Below, in pieces: positions 1-10,340 of a stretch of DNA of 64,000 nt. A program made the position numbers and the translations under genes. The stretch spans positions 1-64,000 of the forward strand of contig CALNHX010007680.1 in NCBI GenBank assembly GCA_940337035.1. The letters are read 5' to 3'. Numbering within the stretch: the first letter of the stretch is position 1; each line of letters begins with the position of its first letter. The DNA comes from Agriotes lineatus. Lineage: Eukaryota > Arthropoda > Insecta > Coleoptera > Elateridae. The notes under the pieces are model-generated. The model searched no databases, was not told the DNA's origin, and saw only the letters and a program-made list of their open reading frames with translations.

Positions 1-99
1 AGCAGGCCGTGATCTTTCGATTGTGTTTTTATCCCCAGTTGGAGAAAATTGTGCGACAAGGATAGATATAAAAAATCACTAATGGCGGTACCTTATTGA

Positions 100-197
100 T
101 ATAGTGACCTTAAACGTGCACACTTTACCACGCCATCTTTGAGGTAGAGTACAAGGTTAGTTTTTTTTCATGTGGTGTCCCCAGTAAACCTCCACGT
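100..197 (+). repeat. Left terminal inverted repeat
   Basis: The core GAGGTAGAGTACAAG at about 141-155 and TGGTGTCCCCAGTA at about 172-185 reappear in inverse orientation at 1441-1544. The last shared word is CCACGT, ending at about 197. The outer limit is uncertain by about 20 bp. Confidence 0.7.
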
Positions 198-241
198 ATA
201 GTTTTATTTGAAAAATGTTTATTTTAAAAAATATATTATGA

Positions 242-1322
242 ACTTGTTCTTTAAACGATTTTGTCCATTATTTACATAGACATTATGGTCATAATGTAAT
301 AATTATATTGGATGTTTATAGTGACAATAAAAAAAATATTAAAGCTGCAGAGCAACGTCGGCGATGTGCAAAAGTTTCTTCATTCTCTGATATTCTCTTT
401 GATGGATCCATGATTGTTTCAACGAGTCAAGAAAAATTCCTTAGGAATGCAAACAAGAAGCATGGATTCATTTCTATGTTATGCGAAAAATTTGAAGCTG
501 CTAATGTCAATGTAAAACAAATTCAAAATGATGCTGATGTTCTCATCATTGAAACAGTAATCGAAGAATGCGATAGAAGAACAAGTATTGTTGTAGGTGA
601 AGACGTAGACTTGTAAAATCATTTATTTTATGAAACTTGGAAAAGCAAAAATAGAAACGACAATGTATTTTTCACAAAGTTTGAAGTCATATCCAAAGTG
701 TCAAGATCATATTTTATTATTACCATCAATGACAGGTTGCGACACTACTTCAGCGATTTTTAAGAAAGGTTAAATGAATGTCTTCAAAGTATTTGAAAAA
801 AATAAGGAATTAATAAATTACACGGACATGTTTACTAATACAGAATGTTCTCCAGACGTGATGTTCAACAATGGAATTCGTTTTCTCCTGGCTATGTATA
901 AGGCCCCAGTAAAATAAGTATCTATTGATACTCACAGATATTCAACTTTTGTAAAATCTATCCAACTCAAAAAACCTGTTCAATTATCTATTCTTCCGCC
1001 AACACCTGGTGCTGCACGGCAACATTTATATCGGGTCTATTACCAGGTTCAAATATGGCTAGTTAATGAGCTTACTCCTGACGACTTGGGATGGACGTTG
1101 AGGGATAACATTTTGGAGCCAATTCAAACTGTGCTTCCACCTGCTCTAGATATTCTGCTGAATACTATTTTTTGTAATTGTATCAAGGGCTGTAGCTTAA
1201 ACTGCTGCTGCAGAAAGGTTGGTTTATATTGTTTACCAGTTTGTGGTAATTGCCAAGGTCAGTCTTGCTTAAACAAGAAGAAGAAGAAGATTATCAAGAG
1301 GAAAGCATACAGATTGAAATAG
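242..1322 (+). pseudogene. Broken multicopy invertebrate gene: GEDVDL / GCDTTS motifs and Cys-rich CXC-like tail
   Basis: The reading frame is open from 242 to 616 and includes the words NIKAAEQRRR, QNDADVLIIETVIEE and VVGEDVDL. It then shifts and continues in a second frame from about 630 to 1322, with stops at 771-773 and 915-917. The second frame reads MTGCDTTSAIFKKG, LPPTPGAARQHLYRVYYQVQ and TPDDLGWTLRDNILEPIQ, and ends in a Cys-rich tail (FCNC, GCSLNCCCRK, CLPVCGNCQGQSC) followed by a basic end. From memory, this combination occurs in uncharacterised proteins found in many copies in cnidarians, molluscs and arthropods. The acidic motifs suggest a PIN-like nuclease fold and the tail resembles a tesmin/CXC domain; both are inferences. 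One frameshift and two stops make it non-functional as read. The N-terminal part seen in longer relatives is missing. Its place between inverted repeats suggests it travels as transposon cargo or is the transposon's own protein. Confidence 0.75.
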
Positions 1323-1440
1323 AGTCTAAAGATGAATATTAATTATTGAGAATAATAACTCCTGTTTTAAATCCAAAATTTATTAATGAATAAGTTCATA
1401 ATAATTTTTTTAAAAATAAACAGTTTTCAAACAAAAATAA

Positions 1441-1544
1441 ACGTGGATTAGGCCTACTGGGGACACCATATGAAAAATAAACGGATCTTGTACTCTACCT
1501 CGAAGGTGGTGAGGAAAAGAATACACGTTTCATGAGCAATATAA
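1441..1544 (-). repeat. Right terminal inverted repeat
   Basis: Starts with ACGTGG at 1441 and contains TACTGGGGACACCA and CTTGTACTCTACCTC, the reverse complements of words in the left arm. Small indels separate the arms, so the element is old. Confidence 0.7.
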
Positions 1545-2664
1545 ACGTTTCAATTCTGTAAATCAAATTATTTCCAAAACTGTACTTTTACGAATAAAGA
1601 TAATTATATCTCTTTTGTAAGAAATTTCATATGCTACAAATTTGATAATTAATATTTTTTCTGTAAAAGTGACAGTTAACGAGATATTCAAGAAACACCG
1701 TTTTTGGTGACCGTTGACCCCGCGTAAAATTTTTAGCGGCACTCGGATCGATGGGGACTCTTGACATTTTCTTTAGAACCACGATATCAAGGCTCATACA
1801 AAAATCCAGCTTTCCGGGAATTTTTCCGAATTTTTGCTTTTATTTTGTCTAATTTCTCTGGACTATAGTGCATCAAGAAGAAATCTACAACATGTAGTAT
1901 CTTCAACAAAGGTTTTTCGTCACTATTGAAATTATTCGAAACAACATTGCACCATATGAGTATTCCATGGTCAGGAGGGTTCAATTGTGCATCTAGACAG
2001 GTGAAGGAAATTTTGAGCACCTGCTTAAACAAGTTTAACAAATGGTCCTTTTAGGGCCACTAACAATTTCATTGAAATTATTGTACAAGATCAATTCTTT
2101 TTAATAATAGTGAATTTGTGTAATATCTCAACTATTAGACAAAACAGGCAATTGGTTATTAAAGAACAAATGATCAATTTGGGATAATATACCACCCCAG
2201 AAGAGAAATTAAAAACATTTTGGAGCACCCTTAACTTTCCCATGCTGCAGCAAATATATTTATTTATTCACAAAAGTTGCATACAGACATTTAAATAGTA
2301 AAATAGCTAGATGTGTTTTAAATGTGCTAGAACATTTTCTAATCTTCGTTTTACTTAAACTGTATTAGTAAATTGAATTTAAAAAATCGCTATAAATTTG
2401 TTCATACTCAAATCTGCCTGATCTATATCAAAAGCGGAAAGTAATATTTATCAATTCCTCTTCTTATTATTTTTTTCCTGAAACAGGCATTTCTTCTTCT
2501 CCGTTACAAATTGTAGCCACAAGAAATTTCACAATATTAGTAGCAAAACCATATGCTTTCTGTTTTTAATTTATCTTAATGTTGGCAGAATAGGATCTTT
2601 ATTTAAAAGTATTTTCAAGAATTCATCCTTTAAATACTTGAAATGAAAGGTATCTCCTGAACAA
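1545..2664. other. AT-rich stretch without a supported gene
   Basis: An 84-codon minus-strand ORF lies at 1787-2041. I do not recognise its product, it has no visible continuation, and AT-rich DNA of this length gives such ORFs by chance. Nothing else was found. Confidence 0.4.
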
Positions 2665-3395
2665 TACACAGTGCTTTCGTAAAGTAGTGGATAAGTTCGT
2701 TAAACATCCAAGGAATAACTTTTGGAATAAAGGCTGGGACCAGTCCATTTTAATTTTTATTTTTCAAATAAAATGTATACATACAGGGTGATACGCGTAG
2801 GAGGTATGGCGTCATCGATGTTTTTTTTAATGGCAACTCTCTTTTTTCATTAAGGAATGTGAAAGAACGCATTTTTTTAATTACGCTAAGCTATTTTTTG
2901 CGTATAGGGTTACATGACCGAAAATTAAGAAAAAAGTATAATTGCTAAATAATGAATTTAATTTTAGGAAGTATGAACTTACGTTTTCATCAATGACAGC
3001 CATCAATAAAAACATGTCGATGGTCTTGGCTACTGTCAGGTAGACAAGGGTGCACATTTGAACATTTAATTTAGTTGTTTTTGAAGTTATCATTGCAAAT
3101 ATTTAGTATTTTGCCATTTTAATATTTTTTCTTAATTTTTGGTCATGTGACCTATACGGAAAAATCAGCTAAGCGTAAGTAAAAAAATGCTTTCTCTCAA
3201 ATTCGGTAATAAAAAAGGGGTTGTCAATTAAATTAAAAAAATATCGATGACGTCATACTTCCTACCCTGCATGTATAGATTTTATTTGAATAAATGCGCA
3301 GATAAAAATAAAAATCGACGGGTTCCAGCATTTTTTCCAAAAGTTATTCCTTGAATTGTACACGAATTTATCCACTACTTTACAAAAGCACTGTA
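2665..3395. mobile_element. Long-arm foldback MITE, Tc1/mariner-like ends
   Basis: The left arm begins TA-CACAGTGCTTTCGTAAAGTA and the right arm, reversed, begins TA-CAGTGCTTTTGTAAAGTA. Both continue through GTAGTGGATAA, CCAAGGAATAACTTTTGGAA, AAATAAAAT and the CAGGGT / GTCATCGAT block. Each arm is about 270 bp, diverged but alignable by eye, around a middle of about 190 bp. TA at both outer edges and the CAGTG start fit Tc1/mariner-type integration. Short ORFs inside do not resemble a transposase, so this is a non-autonomous foldback. Confidence 0.75.
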
Positions 3396-4800
3396 TAATA
3401 AATAGGAACGTTTTACTGGTTAATTGAGAAGAATTTATTTATCACTTCAAGATTTGGAGATAAGTTTATAAATTCAGATTGAGTCTCGTTGCTTGTTCTT
3501 AAGACTCATTAACTCACTATTCCCCAACACGTTTACTATGTATTCTTGTATCTTCTTCGGGAGTCTTTTGAATCTCTGTTATGACAAAGTAGCAAATAAA
3601 TATCTAAAAATCGCTTCTCCGCAAGTACCGAAAGGATATAAGTACGATTTTTTTCAAGTAGTATGTAGCTGATAAATCCCATACACATAAATGTCCCAAA
3701 ACAACTAGCAAAATTGGTTTGATAAATTATGGTGGGCCACAAGTATGTGAAGATTGGGGAAGTTCAACCCCACTTCCCCGTTCAAGGCGACGCACCTGGC
3801 GTGTTTGAATCGTCAATCTCTCATCAAGCGTAGGAGTTCTGCGGAGACGCTGCTGACCTACATCCCCCACGCAGCGGTCGTAGGTTATCGGGGCAAAACT
3901 GGAAACGGTAACGTACTACTACTAACTTGTACCGGAATTTGGTCCGTTTCGGATGCGATCGACGAGAGACCTAGCTTTTAGAAAGGCTCGGAAACTGCGA
4001 TCGATTTGTTGTTTTCATTATCAGGCTGTGGTCGAAGTCAAGGAATTAGCTAAGCAGCGTGAACGACATGGAAGAACGACTGATTTTTATGGTCTTTAAC
4101 CCACTTGGCTTTGGGAAAACAGTTCCGTAAGCGGTCCAAACTTTTAGCTGTGATAATGTACGTGTTTGGCGTGTGTTAAAGTGTGGATGTTTTAAATTTA
4201 TATTAGCGCTAATTAGTGAACGACCTTTACGCCAGGCACGAACAGGAATTTAATTGTACAGCACTAATCTTTTTTTTTATTTAGGTAGTCAGGCGGCTTG
4301 ACCTTCCTTAATAAGCAAAAAGTTAATGATGGCTGTGTGTGTGTTTATAGGTAGAATTAACTTTGGTTCCCAAGAATTTTCCACATTGTTCAAACAAAAG
4401 GATAAGTGTGTGCATAGACATGCACGGTAATGAAGACTTGTCTGAAGCGGAAAATAAGCTTATGAAGCGATGGCCAAATTCAGCTCTGTTTTGTTGAACT
4501 CATTTATAACCACCGTATTAACTACAATATTAATTTCATGATTATGCAAAATAAACTACAACTGAAATATATAAAAACACATTTCTCAATACAAAAATGG
4601 CATATTTAGGGCACCTAAATCATAATTTGAAAGAAAAATAAATTGCATCAACTACACATCCCCATTATTAAATAAACGAGTAAGATATATACTAAAATCC
4701 ATTTATAGATGCTTACAGAATTCTATAAATACATAATGTTTATATTTACAGTCGAATTTGGCAAACCAGTATTCCATCATCAGTGCATCAGTGCAAAACA
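3396..4800. other. Unassigned stretch; one GC-richer 75-codon ORF
   Basis: The segment 3754-3981 is richer in GC than its neighbours and is open for 75 codons on the plus strand, but the product is not recognised and no splice context stands out. It could be a piece of an unidentified repeat. The rest is AT-rich with no ORF of note. Confidence 0.35.
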
Positions 4801-4834
4801 AAGCAAAACTTACCCTAAAAAATGACTGGAAGAA

Positions 4835-5165
4835 TTGGAGAAGCAACTAGAATGGTTTCGTAATCCCCACGGGTGCAATTTGCTAGTTTCCGGTCAAATA
4901 ATTTTGCAAAAAGCGCAAGAATTTGCAAAAAATTTAATTACGAAATCTTTAAAGCTTACCAAGGATGCTAGAAGAATAATTGAAAAAGAGAATTGCTATT
5001 GTATAAGCGGTAATGAACAGTGAAAGTGCGGAAATGTTTGAAGATAAATGTGGGAAGTGTATAAATGAAAATCTACCACTGCTGCTAAAACTATATGGCT
5101 CCTATGACGTTTTCATTGCCTATGCAGCAAGATTATTTTTTAAACACCCTCTTCTAAGAATTTAA
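4835..5165 (+). pseudogene. Tigger/pogo (Tc1/mariner superfamily) transposase relic
   Basis: Two adjacent plus-strand fragments in different frames. The first (4835-5023, 62 codons) has the order expected of the CENP-B/Tigger helix-turn-helix region: EKQLEWFRNPHG, then LLVSGQIILQKAQEFAKNL, then ISGNEQ. The second (about 5013-5165) reads SAEMF, INENLPLLLKLYGSYDVF and AARLFFKHPLLRI. This lines up with the start of the DDE domain in pogo-type transposases, where DVFNADETGLFFK is usual. The first catalytic Asp region is degenerate (FIAYAARLFFK), so the enzyme is dead. A frameshift joins the parts and the rest of the catalytic domain is lost. A pogo-type MITE occurs in the same window at 15734-16178. 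Confidence 0.65.
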
Positions 5166-8072
5166 TCTTTGGAGGAAAAACGTTATGGAAGAAATTGAAA
5201 TGGGATCGGGTTAACAGATGTGAATAGTGAATATGTCAGGAAGTGGATAAATAAAGTTGTTGTTAATTAATTTTAACCACATATTCACATATAAATTAGT
5301 GTAAAAAAAAGTGAACAGCGAGTGTTTTATTTAAAAAGTAGCTGCGAATACTAAAAAGTAAATGTAAAGCAAAAAAATATTACTTTGTTCATAAACATCC
5401 AACGCATCTCAAAGGATTAGTGCGATTTAACTTGTGTGCAAATTCAACATAACTTCTTGCTACAGAGCAAAACGATATATAAAAAAAGAATAATTTGTTA
5501 CATGATAATTGCGAGATTAAAATTTTCTTAATTAACGAGCAAGAATCTCAAGCAATCCTCTAATACTAAGTTGATCCAGCTCGAAGACAATCGAACAAAG
5601 GGGCGGTTCTACAACACAAATCAAGTATTAGGTATGCACTAGTTGAAAATACGAGTATATTGGGGGATGTTAATTACACACCAGGACCCCACTTGTCTGT
5701 ATTCGATAATAGACAACTGTTGACCAGTTAGACCACGAAAGAAAGATCAACAATCCTTGCCGGGAGGGGTGGTGCATCAACAAATCCTGCAGATAAGAAA
5801 TTTACCGCAAAACTACCTAAAATATATGTCAATACTGGCTGTTGCTTCCTTTTGATTTTTGAATACCTACTGCAAGTTGCTTTACAGAATTAATAAAGGA
5901 AGCACATTGGTAAAATTGTCCATGTCAGTATTATAAAGACACAACAAATACAGTGGCAAAAGCAATCGTCTACATAGAATTTTAAAATTATTGGCACCCT
6001 AAGTGACGTCACTGTAAACAACTTAAAAATTTTTATTATACTAGCTAGCGCCGCATTAACATTCAACGAATTGACATTCCGGAAGGAGCTCCTTAATTTA
6101 ACTACTTAGACGTCATTGGGCAAGAATTGATGTATCTTTTCGTATAATTGTAAAACCTATCTTGTAGTCTGCGTGTTAACACATACACAATGAATATTTA
6201 CGTTTAACTTAGAAGTTAATAGTCATAATGTCCAAAATAGTATTTTGAAATCAAATGGAATACTATACAAGCTGATTTTTTTTATCATGTAACAACTTGT
6301 AGGCAACCCATTATGCAGAAGCATGCATTATGCACTGCTGTAACATGCGAAATAAATACAATTCTAATCCGTACCTGGTTTATGCCAAGCACCTAGACGT
6401 GACGAATGGCCCTTTGCGAAAGCGTCCGACGGTGACTGCTTGCTCGGGGAAGAACAGCAGGATGTCTGCTGAAAAGCTATCCACCAACGCCACATAAACG
6501 GATTCGGTTGGGAATTGGCTAGAGATTAGTCAAGAATTCGCTGAGTAAAATCTAGGGTTCATCAAAACAGTCCCAGTTATGGGCAATACGTTGAGGTAGC
6601 AAAGCTTATTCGGTATTAAAGCGATTTTGGGATAACACCCTTTTACGATAACATTATTTTTGTGTCTGACTAGTCTTTACGACAGGCCTGTTATTTACAA
6701 GCTTTAGGACCCTTCTCTATAATAGTTTAAGTAGCTCACCCCAAAGCATACGTAGCCCCTCTTAGCGCGAAGCCAGAGTTGGCAGAAGATAAACCCGCTA
6801 CGATTGTTTTAGAAACTTAAAATATCAGAACATTTACTTACTTCTTCGGCGATACAGCCCTTTGTGGATATTAACCTCTTCAACTATCCTGTTTATTGTG
6901 ATCGATTTTCCGCCTTAGTTCTCCAATTTGTGATATTCATGGATTTTAGTTCTTGCTGCACTGCATCCCACCACCTGTCACGCGCCGCAAAATTAGATAA
7001 TTCGAACGCTAAGTAATATTATTTACGTTAATTAAGAAATGCATATTGTGAATTGTTACCTGGAAGCTGGAAGTGCTTGAAGCGCTTATTGCATTTTTTG
7101 TCTATTGCGAGCCTGTCATAACCATACATCACGAAGAAACACATGCCGAGAAACTTATTTGTGTAGCGCAATGTGACGCCACGGCACAGATAGAGACAGC
7201 AGCTGCGACCTGCAGTAAACGTATTTGCGTTCTTTTAATAGCTGAAGGGCACCGCTTCGTTGCACGTCATATCTAGGCTAACGCAATAGGTGGCGCCTAA
7301 TATTTACCTGATTTTGTTTAGATACCTTTAAAATACACAACTTGGTTTAACCTCATCGAGCAAGCATTTCTTGCAGCCAAAAGCCCGCCCTCCACTGAGT
7401 TGACAATTTTGGGTTGTTGAGGGGTCGTAAATCCATCTTTCCCCTAACAGAATTAATTAATTACTATATTCGCAAACAAATCATCTTGCATTGCTCAAAG
7501 ATTTGTCAATGTAGAAAGTGGTTATTCCTAAATGAGATATTCGTCAAGTCTCAAAATACTAAAACTTGGCAAAAGTAGCACTTGTACACATACTTTTCCT
7601 TGTTTTGTATAGTGTTAAGTTTTTGAATAAGAATTTGATTTTATTTAATTAGATTCAATTACTACTTGAATTTAGAGGTTTACAAGCTCGATAGTCTTAC
7701 TTTCAAATATGTTTTTAATTAAAATCGCTGCTTGTATTTGGAAGGTTTAAGTTGCTAAGAATTTTCTACCTTCAAGCTAATTTGTGATATATGCAAGGGC
7801 AAAAATAAATGTATAAGATCAAATGAGTCGTAAAGTTACATTAAGATTCCAACACTAACCATCTCAGTCTAAGAAGGTTGCTGATGTGACGTTTAGGAAT
7901 GTATGAGGCGAAACTGTTACATATTTCAATGAGACTAACCAGCTGCAATTGTTAGTAGACAGACCTACAGCCTGTTCCATTAAACCTTTTTCTTAATAAT
8001 GTTAGACGTACTTACTCAGTTTATAACTTTAGTTCTGTAAGGTTCTTTACCTACTTTGCGTTCGTACTGAGG
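5166..8072. other. AT-rich stretch without a supported gene
   Basis: Only short, unrelated ORFs are present, for example 67 codons at 7073-7276 with no recognisable motif. No inverted repeats were noticed at reading scale. Confidence 0.35.
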
Positions 8073-8104
8073 CTATTACGATACCCGTTTGCGTATCGTA
8101 ATAG
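8073..8104. other. Perfect 12 bp stem hairpin
   Basis: CTATTACGATAC (8073-8084) and GTATCGTAATAG (8093-8104) are exact reverse complements with an 8-base loop. It is probably the core of a small foldback repeat; flanking similarity is not obvious. Confidence 0.6.
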
Positions 8105-8645
8105 ACACAAAGCGATGCTATAATAAAAATCTGGTGTGATACACGCACTAAACTTCCTTTTACAGTGATCTTATAATTAGCCAAAAATTTGATTTTTAAT
8201 TTTTAAGCATTTCAAAAATTTTCAAAAATTACAAATTTTACAAAAACGGTACAAAATAGAGTGTTAGTTCAAGAGACAAATTTTCTCTAGAATTTTAATT
8301 TGAATTCAAAAATGTAATAATGTACCGGGTGTTCTATTTAAAATAGGAGTTAATAAAAAAAATAGAAAAAAAACAAATGAAACCCATTTTAGAAGTATTT
8401 AACTGGAAAATCACCTATCTCACATCAATACACATTAAAAATGTAATAAAAATGTAAAGTTTAAAAAAAATCGTTAGAGCCGTTTTTGAAAAAATCAAAA
8501 AAAAACTGAAAATTCACAAGAGTAAACACCTACTTCCGGTTATGGGATTTTCTTCAAAAGCTTGCTGTCGCATCTACATAGTACACAAAACTTATATATA
8601 AAGTTTCAACGCCATACCTCTTTCCGTTTTTGAGATATTCTGTTC

Positions 8646-8713
8646 ACAGACAGACACACAGACACACACACAGCAGACAGACAGACACACAGACACACAC
8701 ACAGACAGACAGA
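8646..8713. repeat. CAGA/CA microsatellite
   Basis: An irregular mix of CAGA and CA units. It sits after a T-rich segment containing CCGTTTTTGAGATATTCTG, a context often seen at the end of dispersed insect repeats. The reverse strand gives a low-complexity 66-codon ORF (VCLCVCL type) that is an artefact. Confidence 0.85.
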
Positions 8714-8880
8714 CCAATGAAAAAAAATATGTTTTTTGGGATCAGGGGACTCTAAAACGTGAAGATCTGTTGAAAACTCAATTTCGAATTTTTGGGGTGA
8801 ATCCAATACTTCCTTTATTGTAAAAGAAAGTAAAAATACAAAAAAAAATCATTTTTTTTGCTTAAAAAAGTGGCAAAGTA

Positions 8881-9022
8881 GATAAAATACTGTATGATAC
8901 CTCGTTTATAAGGCATTTTGTAGCACTTACTCCTTTAGGGCGGGCACTCCTCGCTTCACTCGTCGTACCCTAAATCCGTGCTTGCTACAAAATGCTTCTT
9001 ATAAAACTCGTATCATCCTTTA
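8881..9022. mobile_element. Small foldback repeat
   Basis: The left arm contains GATAAA, TGTATGATAC, TTTATAAGGCATTTTGTAGC; the right arm carries the complements GCTACAAAATGC, TTATAAAACTCGTATCATCC and TTTATC. A second stem, TTTAGGG with CCCTAAA, lies inside and closes a loop rich in CTCG words. The Helitron-like array begins at its right edge. No coding potential. Confidence 0.65.
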
Positions 9023-10340
9023 TCTAATAGACTTGTCTGTCCGGGACGCTGTTTCAGCAGCCAAACCGTAAGAGATAGAGAAAAAAGTTATGAAAGTTAT
9101 ATGTTTGGAATGGTCATGTCAGGTCAGGAACCGAATTTCAGTCTCTAACACTAATTATTATCTTAATTATCCTAATCCTAACTTTTTAGGTTAGATTCTA
9201 GGCAAATTTTATCAAGGCGAATGCGACTGGTAGTTTGCTACCAACAATGACGTCATATACGTACGTGTGGTGAATACGCGTTCTATTTGCAAAACGGTCT
9301 TTTTTGTTTTATTAAATGAGACATTTGTCTCACTGGACTGCTAGTCTATATATATATAAAATAGACTTGTCCGGGACGCTGTTTCAGCAGCCAAACCGTA
9401 AGATATAGAGAAAAAAGTTATTAAAGTTATATGTTTGGAATGGTCATGTCAGGTCAGGAACCGAATTTCAGTCTCTAACACTAATTATTATCTTAATTAT
9501 CCTAATCCTAACTTTTTAGGTTAGATTCTAGGCAAATTTTATCAAGGCGAATGCGACTGGTAGTTTGCTACCAACAATGACGTCATATACGTACGTGTGG
9601 TGAATACGCGTTCTATTTGCAAAACGGCCTTTTTTGTTTTATTAAATGAGACATTTGTCTCACTGGACTGCTAGTCTATATATATATATATAAAATAGAC
9701 TTGTCCGGGACGCTGTTTCAGCAGCCAAACCGTAAGATATAGAGAAAAAAGTTATTAAAGTTATATGTTTGGAATGGTCATGTCAGGTCAGGAACCGAAT
9801 TTCAGTCTCTAACACTAATTATTATCTTAATTATCCTAATCCTAACTTTTTAGGTTAGATTCTAGGCAAATTTTATCAAGGCGAATGCGACTGGTAGTTT
9901 GCTACCAACAATGACGTCATATGCGTACGTGTGGTGAATACGCGTTCTATTTGCAAAACGGCCTTTTTTGTTTTATTAAATGAGACATTTGTCTCACTGG
10001 ACTGCTAGTCTATATATATATAAAATAGACTTGTCCGGGACGCTGTTTCAGCAGCCAAACCGTAAGATATAGAGAAAAAAGTTATTAAAGTTATATGTTT
10101 GGAATGGTCATGTCAGGTCAGGAACCGAATTTCAGTCTCTAACACTAATTATTATCTTAATTATCCTAATCCTAACTTTTTAGGTTAGATTCTAGGAAAA
10201 TTTTATCAAGGCGAATGCGACTGGTAGTTTGCTACCAACAATGACGTCATATACGTACGTGTGGTGAATACGCGTTCTATTTGCAAAACGGTCTTTTTTG
10301 TTTTTTTTTTAAATGAGACATTTGTCTCACTGGTTGCTAG
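9023..10340 (+). mobile_element. Head-to-tail array of four Helitron-like non-autonomous units
   Basis: Four near-identical units follow one another: 9023-9344, 9345-9674, 9675-10008 and 10009-10340 (322, 330, 334 and 332 bp). Each starts with TC followed by a TA-rich run (TCTATATATATA; TCTAATAG in unit 1) and AATAGACTTGTC. Each ends in CTAG, preceded 7-8 bases earlier by a hairpin TGAGACA-TT-TGTCTCA. The array lies between A (9022) and T (10341). TC start, hairpin then CTAG end, and insertion between A and T without target duplication are the hallmarks of Helitrons. No Rep/helicase is present. Units differ mainly in TA-run length plus a few substitutions, so amplification is recent. Alternative: an ordinary 330 bp satellite that happens to end in CTAG. 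Confidence 0.75.

Larger units (their letters stand above)
100..1544 (+). mobile_element. TIR-bounded DNA transposon relic carrying a GEDVDL/CXC-type ORF
   Basis: Two inverted arms of about 100 bp flank a broken coding region. Read inward, both arms share GAGGTAGAGTACAAG, then a T-rich stretch, then TGGTGTCCCCAGTA and finally CCACGT. By eye the arms agree at roughly three quarters of positions. The exact outer ends are not clear, because similarity fades around TATA(G/T)TG near 100 and near 1544, and no target duplication could be assigned. The enclosed relic runs from 242 to 1322, so almost the whole interior is coding remnant. The superfamily is not recognised from the ends; no DDE transposase is seen. 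Confidence 0.65.

Noticed and set aside
1787..2041. 84-codon minus ORF as a host gene
   Set aside because: Unrecognised, no continuation, AT-rich background.
3754..3981. 75-codon GC-richer ORF as a gene or exon
   Set aside because: No recognisable family, no clear splice sites, and length within chance.
8606..8806. Cys-rich 66-codon minus ORF
   Set aside because: It is the translation of the CA/CAGA microsatellite.
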